Below, piece after piece: positions 15,851 to 22,175 of a DNA stretch of 25,621 nucleotides (position 1 is its first letter; every line of letters starts with the position of its first letter). The DNA is from a virus. The notes under the pieces are model-generated. The model was not told the origin of the DNA. It ran no database searches and saw only the letters and a list, made by a program, of their open reading frames with translations. The stretch is taken from positions 1-25,621 of IMG/VR virus record IMGVR_UViG_3300009124_000093, one strand, 5' to 3'. The position numbers and the translations under genes were made by a program.

Positions 15851-17857
15851 ATGCAGAATGACCTGCTAGGTCAGGTGGCCTTCGCCGCCCAATACGCTCG
15901 ACCCCTCAATTCAAAGCCTGGCCGTGAGAGCTGGGAACACGCCGCCAACCGTGTTGAGGCCATGCACCTCAAGCGCTATCCCCAAGTGGCGGGAGAGACA
16001 ATGAGGGCCTTTGATTTGGTGAGGGATCAGCGCGTGTTTCCCTCACAGCGCTCGACTCAGTTTGGCGGGCTCCCTATCGAGCGAAACAACATGAGGATTT
16101 ATAACTGCACCTACTCCCCATGTGACCGCCCTCGCTTCTTCTCTGAGGCGTTCTGGCTCCTGCTCAGCGGCTGCGGGACAGGCTTCTCATTGAGGGCGCG
16201 TGACATTGAGGAGCTCCCCCGCCTCCTCACCCTCAGCGAGTATGTGAGGAGGGAGACGCGAACCCACATCATCAGCGACTCCATTGAGGGGTGGGCTCAC
16301 GCTGTGCAGCTCGTCATAGATAGTTACCTCCACCGTGGCTATTATGAGGACTACTATGATTGGCGCTTTGACTACTCACAGATTCGTGAGCTTGGCGCTC
16401 CCATCTCAAGCGGCGGCTTCGCTCCAGGGGCCAAGCCTCTCAAGCGAGCGCTCGACAAGATTGACGATATGCTGAGCGGGTTAGTCAAGGATCGCCTCAA
16501 GCGGCTCCGCTCCATTGACTGCTTTGACGTGATGATGCTGCTGAGTGAGGCCGTCCTCTCAGGTGGCGTGAGGCGCTCCGCCTCCATCGCGATCTTTGAT
16601 GAGGATGACGCCCTCATGATGAACGCCAAGACTGGCGATTGGTGGAAGGAGCACCCTCAGCGCGCCTATGCGAACATCAGTGCGGGGCTGTCTATCACGG
16701 ACGCTGAGCGCTCGACCGTTGACCAAGTGGTGGCGATGGCCCGCCAATGGGGTGAGCCTGGCGTGTTGTGGCAAGCTGACCCTCACCACGGGACAAACCC
16801 ATGCGCTGAGATTGGGCTCTTTCCATATCTCGTCACCGATCCCAAGGGGAACCACGTCCCTGAGATCACCCTCGACCTGCTTCAGCGCCGCGAGTGGTAT
16901 GAGGCGCGAGGCTATGACTTCACCTCTGGGTGGGCGGTCTGCAACCTCACAGAGATTAACGGCGCCAAGATCAAGAGCCGTGAGGACTTCTTGGAGGCTT
17001 GCAAGGCGGCGGCTCACATTGGGACGCTCCAAGCGGGCTACACCCATCAAGGCTATCTCTTGCTCGTCACCAAGGTCATCCTCCAACAAGAGGCCCTCAT
17101 TGGTGTGAGCATCACTGGCATGTGTGCAGCGCCTGAGCTCCTCTTTGATCCGCAGCTCTTGGAGGAGGGCGCCAAGGTCTGCATTGAGCAGAACGCAGCC
17201 ACCGCCAAGGCCATTGGCATCAAGACCGCCTCACGGATCACCACGGTTAAGCCAAGCGGAAACACCTCCACCGTGGCGGGAACGAGCGCAGGGGTTCACC
17301 CCTTCCACGCTCGCCGCTACATCAGGCGAATGAGGATCGCTCGCGTCAATCCTGTATGGGATGAGATCGCGGCCAAGGTTCCTGAGGCTTGCCATGAGTA
17401 TGATGAGCACACGGGGATTGTGGCCTTTGCGTGTGCTGCACCTGAGGGAGCGCTCACCCGTGAGGATGACACGGCGCTTGATCACCTCAAGCGTGTTCGC
17501 TTGGTGTATCAGCACTGGGTGAAGCCAGGTAGCGAGCCCACTAGGGTCGAGGGGCTCACCCACAACGTCTCCAACACCTGCACCGTCAAGGATGATGAGT
17601 GGGGTGACGTGGCTGACTTCCTGTGGGAAGCTCGAGGGGAGCTCCGTGGTGTGGCCCTCCTTGGTTGGTTTGGTGATAGCGCCTACAACCAAGCGCCCTA
17701 CCAAACGGTCGAGGAGGGGAGCGAGGCTGAGACGATCTGGCTCAAGCTTGCCTCATTGGATTGGTCTGAGGTAGACCTCCAAGGGATCGCAAGCGACTAC
17801 TATGAGACAACCCTTGACCCCGCTTGCTCCTCTGGCCAATGCACCTACACCCCCTGA
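15851..17857 (+). CDS. nrdJ: Ribonucleotide reductase, adenosylcobalamin-dependent (class II, monomeric RTPR type)
   Basis: 668 residues. Reduces ribonucleotides (triphosphates in the monomeric class) to deoxyribonucleotides using adenosylcobalamin to make the active-site thiyl radical, which supplies DNA precursors during phage replication. Active-site residues visible: C86 in MRIYNCTYSP (reducing-pair cysteine), N316-C318-E320 in NPCAEIGL (radical cysteine and partners), C364 in GWAVCNLTEIN (second reducing-pair cysteine), the phosphate-binding-like segment KPSGNTSTVAGTSAGVHP, and a C-terminal redox pair C659 and C664 in CSSGQC. These match Lactobacillus leichmannii RTPR C119, N406/C408/E410, C419 and the C-terminal CX4C. 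Length is slightly below the 739 residues of that enzyme. The 46-residue distance between C318 and C364 is longer than usual. A weak hairpin precedes its Shine-Dalgarno GGAGA. The end overlaps a small membrane ORF. Confidence 0.95.
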   Translation: MQNDLLGQVAFAAQYARPLNSKPGRESWEHAANRVEAMHLKRYPQVAGETMRAFDLVRDQRVFPSQRSTQFGGLPIERNNMRIYNCTYSPCDRPRFFSEAFWLLLSGCGTGFSLRARDIEELPRLLTLSEYVRRETRTHIISDSIEGWAHAVQLVIDSYLHRGYYEDYYDWRFDYSQIRELGAPISSGGFAPGAKPLKRALDKIDDMLSGLVKDRLKRLRSIDCFDVMMLLSEAVLSGGVRRSASIAIFDEDDALMMNAKTGDWWKEHPQRAYANISAGLSITDAERSTVDQVVAMARQWGEPGVLWQADPHHGTNPCAEIGLFPYLVTDPKGNHVPEITLDLLQRREWYEARGYDFTSGWAVCNLTEINGAKIKSREDFLEACKAAAHIGTLQAGYTHQGYLLLVTKVILQQEALIGVSITGMCAAPELLFDPQLLEEGAKVCIEQNAATAKAIGIKTASRITTVKPSGNTSTVAGTSAGVHPFHARRYIRRMRIARVNPVWDEIAAKVPEACHEYDEHTGIVAFACAAPEGALTREDDTALDHLKRVRLVYQHWVKPGSEPTRVEGLTHNVSNTCTVKDDEWGDVADFLWEARGELRGVALLGWFGDSAYNQAPYQTVEEGSEAETIWLKLASLDWSEVDLQGIASDYYETTLDPACSSGQCTYTP

Positions 17858-17988
17858 ACGCCGCCATCTTCCTCATCCTCATCTTTGGCTTTGGCTTCTT
17901 TGGGGATTGGATCGCTGACCAAGTGGGGGAGCTCACTTGGCTCCTCTCAGTCATCGCCCTCATTCTCTATGGGGTCTTGGCGAGCTGA
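17839..17988 (+). CDS. Tiny two-helix membrane protein overlapping the reductase end
   Basis: A 49-residue ORF, starting with the ATG at 17839 inside the last codons of nrdJ (different frame) and stopping with TGA at 17986-17988. It consists almost entirely of two hydrophobic helices (AAIFLILIFGFGFFG and WLLSVIALILYGVLA) separated by a polar loop, DWIADQVGELT. Such a clean two-pass pattern is unlikely by chance, and it fills the otherwise unexplained gap after nrdJ. No strong Shine-Dalgarno is visible; translation could be coupled to nrdJ termination. Its last 42 bases overlap the end of the leftward HNH gene tail-to-tail. Possible holin/antiholin-like or superinfection protein; function unknown. 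Confidence 0.5.
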   Translation: MHLHPLNAAIFLILIFGFGFFGDWIADQVGELTWLLSVIALILYGVLAS

Positions 17989-18480
17989 GATGAGCTTAGC
18001 CTTGATACAGGCGATTAAAGCGGATGAGGAGACTTTGCCCTCAACCATCTGAAAGGATGGGTCACTCCATGTCTCATGGTAGAGATTGAGCAGCTCGTCC
18101 GCTTTGTCCATATTGCCCTGAGCACACTCCTCAATCCACTTTGCAAGCTCCGCTCTGTAGTGCTGGCAATCATCAAGCCACAGCCAAAGCGCATTGGGAT
18201 CATCAATGGTGGGGCTGTCAAGGTGACACCTACGGCACATCAAGATGAGGTTGGCCACAACATCAGGGCCGTTGGCGCTCTTGGGGATGATGTGGCAGCG
18301 CTCAAGTGAGCGCCAGCTAGACCGCGCTCTCCTGCACCCCCAACATTGTGGATTGTCGTAATCAAGGTTTGCTATACGAGATTTAAGGCTTGTTCCGAGA
18401 TGCTTGTCTATCTCACCAAGCCTCATGAACCCAGCTTTACTGACCCAATAGCGATAAATCTTTGAGTGAGATATATTCAT
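17947..18480 (-). CDS. HNH endonuclease
   Basis: 177 residues. Contains a zinc-supported HNH (beta-beta-alpha metal) core: C46 and C49 in QCWGCRRA, H63 in ERCHIIPKSANGPDVVANL with the Asn at 77, and C82-C85-H86 in LMCRRCHLD. HNH enzymes nick or cut DNA; in phages they act as free-standing homing endonucleases or in packaging. The N-terminal 35 residues (YRYWVSKAGFMRLGEIDKHL) may bind DNA, and a roughly 90-residue C-terminal helical extension follows the core. Shine-Dalgarno GGAGG lies five bases before the start (read leftward). Last gene of the leftward operon and far from terminase genes, so a free-standing mobile nuclease is more likely than a packaging one. The 64-base gap before it (18481-18544) shows nothing else notable. 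Confidence 0.85.
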   Translation of the reverse strand: MNISHSKIYRYWVSKAGFMRLGEIDKHLGTSLKSRIANLDYDNPQCWGCRRARSSWRSLERCHIIPKSANGPDVVANLILMCRRCHLDSPTIDDPNALWLWLDDCQHYRAELAKWIEECAQGNMDKADELLNLYHETWSDPSFQMVEGKVSSSALIACIKAKLISARQDPIENEGDD

Positions 18481-18544
18481 GAATCCTCCATTCGTTGTGG
18501 GGTGATGACGTATGCCCCGCCACGCTCGACCGCTAGGTCAAGGC

Positions 18545-19483
18545 TCAGAAGATGCCCAGCTTCGCCTCAGAGTAGCCAAGGCTCTTGATGGTCAAGAGGA
18601 GCTCGTCAATCTCGTCAGCGCTCCCCTGCTCTTGGGTCAGCATCCACAGCCCTGTGGCGAACGCCTCAAGGTCAGTCCATGAGAGCACCTTAGCGGCGCG
18701 CTCCGTCACATCATCGAGTTTATCCTCATCCCACTCCGTGTCCTCAACCTCAACGCTCCCATCCTCAACGTTGATCTTGCCTAGCGTGGCCACCTCAAGG
18801 AGACGCTGCGCGACATACTGAGGCGTGGGGCGATCCTGCGGGGCGGTCTGAGTGAAGGCGGGAGGGAGATGCTGATCAGCGGGGGGATTGCTTGGGATAG
18901 CGCGGTGTTGCTGTGGGGGCGTCTGCGCTCGCGGAGCCTGTGAGGGGGCGCGGAGCTCCTCACCCAAAGCGTCAGCGCTGATCTGAGCGCGCTCATCATC
19001 GCTCATGTTCATGTTGTCAGCGAGCTCATCAGGGGAGTAGATGCCGCTCACGGCGTCAGGATAGACCGCCCTCAACATCAAGGTGAGAGCGCGAGCGCGG
19101 AGCATCTGCATAGGCATCTGCTGCCAATTGCGGTTCCTCGTCAGCCCCTGGGCCTTGGCCATGTCAAAGGTATAGGTGAAGGTGTGGACGATCTGCTCAG
19201 GCTCATCGTTGCGAGCGCACTGATAAGTACAATGCTCATGATCCCAAGAGGTGATGACCATGAAGCGACAGATGCCAGAGCGCCTCACGACCCCGCTCAT
19301 GGCGTCAGCGTTGAGTGAGGGCTTACCCTTGAGCATGTAAGCGTTGTTCTGAGTGATCGCCATATCCCCGCCAAAGTGAGCGCCAAAGGCAGCGTGGAGG
19401 CGGAGACAGTCGCGGGGGTTGTCGCTGATGAGGGTGGCGATCTCTTTGGCTTGGTCGAGGTTCTTTGGTGTGTAGATAGTCAT
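18545..19483 (-). CDS. recT: RecT-family single-strand DNA annealing protein
   Basis: 312 residues. RecT-like proteins bind single-stranded DNA and anneal complementary strands in phage recombination. Residues about 48-155 carry family-like landmarks: NAYMLKGKPSLNADAMSGVV, SGICRFMVI, DMAKAQGLTRNRNWQQMP, then MLRARALTLMLRAVYPDAV and SGIYSPDELAD, closely resembling the RecT phrase of a Trp-containing segment followed by ML-ARA and GIYTPEEL. The C-terminal part, from about residue 175, is Pro/Gln-rich (a linker) and then an acidic helical domain. A partner exonuclease is not seen nearby, though the truncated gene at 25146 is nuclease-like. Shine-Dalgarno AGGAAAA precedes the start. Second-to-last gene in the leftward operon. 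Confidence 0.75.
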   Translation of the reverse strand: MTIYTPKNLDQAKEIATLISDNPRDCLRLHAAFGAHFGGDMAITQNNAYMLKGKPSLNADAMSGVVRRSGICRFMVITSWDHEHCTYQCARNDEPEQIVHTFTYTFDMAKAQGLTRNRNWQQMPMQMLRARALTLMLRAVYPDAVSGIYSPDELADNMNMSDDERAQISADALGEELRAPSQAPRAQTPPQQHRAIPSNPPADQHLPPAFTQTAPQDRPTPQYVAQRLLEVATLGKINVEDGSVEVEDTEWDEDKLDDVTERAAKVLSWTDLEAFATGLWMLTQEQGSADEIDELLLTIKSLGYSEAKLGIF

Positions 19484-19527
19484 GATTTTCCTGCTTGTTT
19501 GAGTTGGGTTGGGTTGGTGGTGGTGGA

Positions 19528-19941
19528 TTAGACGTTGGCTTGGAGGCGGAGCTTGAGGGATGCCACGCGCTCACGGTGGGGAAGATCACGGGTGACATAC
19601 CAAGCGCGAATGATCTCAAACCAATCGCTCATGGGGATGATCACGTCACGGCCCAGGTCACGCTTGAGGTGGCCCTCGATCTCGTTGACCATTTGAAGGT
19701 TGTGGTAGTGCTTGGGGCCAAGGCCCATCACGCTGTCATAGATGCTGAGGTGCTTGAGGAAGAAGCTGATCTCATCGCCCGTCATGCGGCGCTGAAGCCA
19801 ACCGTCACGCTTGGGGAGCTCCCTGACCTGTGGCTTGTCACCAAAGAGCAGTTGAAAGAGATGGGCAGCCACCGCGAGCATCAAGGCGGCGATGGAGATG
19901 AGACAGAAGATGATGAAGGTGTCAGCGGCGGCGTTGCTCAT
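19528..19941 (-). CDS. Unrecognised membrane-anchored protein
   Basis: 137 residues. A single N-terminal hydrophobic helix (about residues 8-33, FIIFCLISIAALMLAVAAHLF) is followed by a soluble, basic domain of about 100 residues with aromatic-rich stretches (DGWLQRRMTGDEISFFLKHL, MSDWFEIIRAWYVTRDLPHR). No lipobox, no catalytic motif. ATGA overlap with the regulator gene upstream in the operon means co-translation. Membrane protein next to an early regulator might act in superinfection exclusion or host takeover; that is speculation. No family recognised. Confidence 0.65.
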   Translation of the reverse strand: MSNAAADTFIIFCLISIAALMLAVAAHLFQLLFGDKPQVRELPKRDGWLQRRMTGDEISFFLKHLSIYDSVMGLGPKHYHNLQMVNEIEGHLKRDLGRDVIIPMSDWFEIIRAWYVTRDLPHRERVASLKLRLQANV

Positions 19942-20171
19942 GAGTGGTGAATCCTTGTGATGGTGATGAATTGATCTGGGGTGTAAGTCTCAAGACCTGT
20001 GAGACGGTTGGCGGATCGTGCCAATGATGTGGCAACAAGGAGAGAAGGGGCGAGCTGCCCTGAGAGGATGCGAGAGAGATAAGACCTATTGATCATGGCC
20101 TCACTCGCTAGATGACCAAGCGTGTAGCGCTCAGCTTCAAGGTCAGCTTTGAGCTGATCTCTAAAAGTCAT
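19938..20171 (-). CDS. Small helix-turn-helix (XRE-like) regulator
   Basis: 77 residues. Residues about 15-60 read as a Cro/CI-type helix-turn-helix: YTLGHLASEAMINRSYLSRI followed by LSGQLAPSLLVATSLARSAN, with conserved Leu/Ala spacing and an SYLSRILSG recognition-helix phrase. Such proteins bind operator DNA as dimers and repress phage promoters. First gene of the leftward operon with a strong Shine-Dalgarno (AGGAGGT about five bases before ATG), facing the divergent replication promoter, which it may control. It lacks the long C-terminal dimerisation/cleavage domain of lambda CI, so it is more like Cro or a small plasmid-type repressor. No integrase was seen, so temperate life is not proven. 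Confidence 0.75.
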   Translation of the reverse strand: MTFRDQLKADLEAERYTLGHLASEAMINRSYLSRILSGQLAPSLLVATSLARSANRLTGLETYTPDQFITITRIHHS

Positions 20172-20315
20172 AACGACCTCCTGTGTGGTTGATGGGTACT
20201 GTGTAGCAGCCCTGTGTTTAATATGTCAAATTAAAATTGTCATGTTGGGAAAGATTCTTGACATAAGCAACAGCCATATATATAAGAGAAGCTCCACCGC
20301 GACAAGGAGCTCCCC
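20172..20315. promoter_or_regulatory. Divergent control region between the regulator operon and replication genes
   Basis: This 144-base gap separates the leftward regulator operon from the rightward initiator. It is distinctly AT-rich (around 20215-20245) compared with neighbours. On the rightward side lies an excellent sigma-70 promoter (separate entry). On the leftward strand TTGACA (plus-strand TGTCAA, 20224-20229) with an extended -10 candidate TGCTACACA 18 bases further on is a weaker promoter. The sequence TGACA appears twice on the minus strand 14 bases apart (plus-strand TGTCA at about 20225 and 20239), overlapping the leftward -35: possible operator sites for the adjacent XRE protein. 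Confidence 0.6.
20258..20286 (+). promoter_or_regulatory. Sigma-70 promoter for the replication operon
   Basis: Perfect -35 TTGACA (20258-20263), exactly 17-base spacer, then TATAAG (20281-20286), five of six -10 consensus bases. The predicted start of transcription near 20293 leaves a leader of about 23 bases before the initiator ATG at 20316, with Shine-Dalgarno AAGGAG six bases before it. The best promoter by eye in the window. Confidence 0.75.
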
Positions 20316-21377
20316 ATGAAGGAAGCAGACGTAAGGCGGGCCATTGGGCTCGACACCACCCTCACCACCGCTCAGAAGTACACGCTCATCATGCTTCTCA
20401 CTCGACTCGACTGGGAGACATGGACAGGCCAAGTGAGCGCTCACGATCTCGCCACCATCAGCACCCAAGCAGACCGACAGGTCAAGCGGCACATGGCAGC
20501 GCTCAAGCGCGCTGGATGGATCGACCGCATGAGCAACCGCCGCCCTGACACTCCCCGCCTCAACCACAAGGCTGACACCATCCTCAACACAGCCCTTGTG
20601 GCTGAGATTCTCAAGGGTAGTGTCAAGAAAGACACTAGTGGCGAAAGTGACACTAGTGGCAAGAAAGACACTAGTGACAGAGTGGCACCTCAGACCATAA
20701 ATGTCACTAGTGGCGAAAAAGACACTAGTGGCGAAAGTGACACAGGGGTAGTGGCGAAAACGACACTAGAGGGGTGTCAAGAAAGACACAGGGGTAGTGG
20801 CGAAAGTGACACAGGGGTAGTGGCGAAAACGCCACCCAATATCAATATAGATCAATATAATATCAATATAGATCAATCTGACATCAATGAGGCTGAGCCT
20901 GAGGCTGAGAGCACACGCGAGGAGGAGGAGGAGCTCAGAGCAGCTCAATGGGATCAGATCATGGCCAAGGCTGAGGAGCTCCCGCCACCACCTCCACCGC
21001 CAACAGTGTCACAGCGTGAGGACGGTTTATATATTCTCAGTCATATCAATGATGATCTCGACTACAAGCGTGAGGTCTATCGTGAGCTCACTCATCACAA
21101 GCGCCAAGACATTAGGGACGCCCTGTGGGCGCGGGGTAATGATGAGCTGTTCACCAAGATGATGGGCGAGCTCATAGCTCCACGCTCAGCCATTGATTGG
21201 GTGACGTTCATCGCGAGCGGTCACAAGCCAAGCGTCTCCACGCCAGCGGCGCCACCTCCCAAGCCAACCTCTTGGACGGTCACCGTTGACCAACAGCAGA
21301 AGATCAAGGAGGCTGACAGCGCATGGCTTAGCGCCGACTATGGAACAGCAGACAAGAAGAATGGAGGATGGCATTGA
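20316..21377 (+). CDS. Phage replication initiator (lambda O-like) containing the probable origin
   Basis: 353 residues. Residues 1-90 look like a winged-helix DNA-binding domain: TTAQKYTLIMLLTRLDWETW, then VSAHDLATISTQADRQVKRH and MAALKRAGWIDRM, the helix-turn-helix plus wing layout of phage replication initiators. The central part (about residues 102-190) is low-complexity and encoded by DNA repeats and an AT-rich tract that resemble an origin (separate entries). An acidic stretch (EEEEEL) and a Pro-run (PPPPPP) separate it from the C-terminal region (about 245-310, DYKREVYRELTHHKRQDIRD) that likely contacts the helicase loader encoded next. This matches the lambda O-P arrangement: initiator binds iterons in its own gene and recruits the helicase via the loader. 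Starts just after the strong divergent promoter; overlaps the loader gene by ten bases. Confidence 0.82.
   Translation: MKEADVRRAIGLDTTLTTAQKYTLIMLLTRLDWETWTGQVSAHDLATISTQADRQVKRHMAALKRAGWIDRMSNRRPDTPRLNHKADTILNTALVAEILKGSVKKDTSGESDTSGKKDTSDRVAPQTINVTSGEKDTSGESDTGVVAKTTLEGCQERHRGSGESDTGVVAKTPPNINIDQYNINIDQSDINEAEPEAESTREEEEELRAAQWDQIMAKAEELPPPPPPPTVSQREDGLYILSHINDDLDYKREVYRELTHHKRQDIRDALWARGNDELFTKMMGELIAPRSAIDWVTFIASGHKPSVSTPAAPPPKPTSWTVTVDQQQKIKEADSAWLSADYGTADKKNGGWH
20619..20830 (+). repeat. Iteron-like array: probable replication origin within the initiator gene
   Basis: About nine copies of a unit starting GACAC and carrying AGTGGC(GAAA) begin at 20631, 20649, 20667, 20703, 20721, 20739, 20762, 20785 and 20808. 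The first six are 18 or 36 bases apart with core GACACTAGTGGC (the ACTAGT palindrome; the 20703 copy has GTCAC); the last three follow at 23-base steps, and the 20739, 20785 and 20808 units read GACACAGGGGTAGTGGC. A perfect inverted repeat GTGTCAAGAAAGACAC occurs at 20620-20635 and again at 20774-20789. By analogy with the iterons in lambda gene O, these are probable initiator binding sites. Confidence 0.8.
20838..20890 (+). other. AT-rich origin segment with two 19-base direct repeats (probable unwinding element)
   Basis: AATATCAATATAGATCAAT occurs at 20838-20856 and 20859-20877 (21-base period), followed by further CAATCTGACATCAATG. It is the most AT-rich stretch of the window inside a GC-rich gene, directly after the iteron array, as the DNA unwinding element lies beside the iterons in lambda and iteron plasmids. 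Each copy holds a GATC. It encodes NINIDQ twice. Confidence 0.7.
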
Positions 21378-22174
21378 TCGACTACCACAACATCACAGCT
21401 GAGAACTTCCCCGCTGAGGAGTGGCTCAGCTCCTCAGGCTACCTCAGCACAACGCCGCTCCCTTATTGCGGTGAGTGCTTTGAGGGGATCGTCTATGAGA
21501 AGCCACCACCACCCACGGCGCCCATCGCTCGCCGCTGCCCAACATGCACCCCGCTCCGCTCAAGGCTCAAGCGCTTGGAGGAGGCCCGCCTCCCCTTCCT
21601 CGCTCATCAGCACACCTTGAACGGCTATGAGTGGGACAGCCCAGAACAGCGCAACAGGGTGGGCGCTGTGCTTGATTGGATTCATGGCAACACCGACCCC
21701 ATTGACAAGCCCGCCGTCATGCTGTGGGGCAAGCCTGGCAACGGCAAGAGCACCATCCTCCATATCCTCGCCAAGCATGCGATCTTCGAGGGGAAGCGCG
21801 CTCTGTTCCTCACCCATGAGGGGCTCTTTGCTGATATCCGCGCCTCATGGAAGGCGAACAGCCTCAACCTCCATGAGATGCTTGAGAAGGTTGACCTGCT
21901 CTGCTTGGACGAGCTCGGCGGCCTAGGTGGCGGTGGGCGGTGGTCTGAGTGGTACAGGTCACAGACTAGAGAGATGATTGGCGCGATCTATGACCGATGG
22001 GCAGCCAAGACGCTCTCCGTGGTCGCAACCTCCAACCTAGCTCCCAAGACGATCATTCATGACCTATGCGATAACAACAGCGCGGTGAGGTCGAGGCTTG
22101 GCGCGATCTTTGGGCGGCCTGTGCAGATGATGGGCCATGATCGGCGCGCTGGCGTTGATGATGGGTGGGGTTAA
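21368..22174 (+). CDS. AAA+ helicase loader (DnaC/IstB-like, lambda P functional analogue)
   Basis: 268 residues. Loads the replicative helicase at the origin. An N-terminal Cys4 zinc-binding pair is visible (C34-x2-C37 in YCGECFEG and C57-x2-C60 in RRCPTC). The ATPase core shows Walker A GKPGNGKS (121-128), Walker B LLCLDELG with D181 and E182, sensor 1 in VVATSNLAP (around 221-223), and a possible arginine finger R241 in SAVRSRLG. These are DnaC/DnaI family features and size is typical (about 250-270). The ATG lies ten bases before the initiator stop, so the two are co-translated and probably interact. No helicase gene is in view, so it probably loads the host DnaB-type helicase. Confidence 0.9.
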   Translation: MALIDYHNITAENFPAEEWLSSSGYLSTTPLPYCGECFEGIVYEKPPPPTAPIARRCPTCTPLRSRLKRLEEARLPFLAHQHTLNGYEWDSPEQRNRVGAVLDWIHGNTDPIDKPAVMLWGKPGNGKSTILHILAKHAIFEGKRALFLTHEGLFADIRASWKANSLNLHEMLEKVDLLCLDELGGLGGGGRWSEWYRSQTREMIGAIYDRWAAKTLSVVATSNLAPKTIIHDLCDNNSAVRSRLGAIFGRPVQMMGHDRRAGVDDGWG

Positions 22175-22175
22175 G

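Noticed and set aside
16559-17089. Leftward open frame (176 codons) inside nrdJ, and another at 17231-17704
   Set aside because: nrdJ is clearly coding on the plus strand with all active-site residues; the antisense frames are a by-product of its codon bias.
19505-19527. G-rich run GGGTTGGGTTGGTGGTGG as a G-quadruplex or repeat element
   Set aside because: It is short, mostly GG tracts, and lies in the 44-base gap before recT; could be a leader oddity but there is not enough to support a function.
20631-20830. Iteron array considered as a CRISPR array or as a coding repeat only
   Set aside because: Units are only 18-23 bases without unique spacers, so not CRISPR; frame changes between units rule out selection for a peptide repeat alone.
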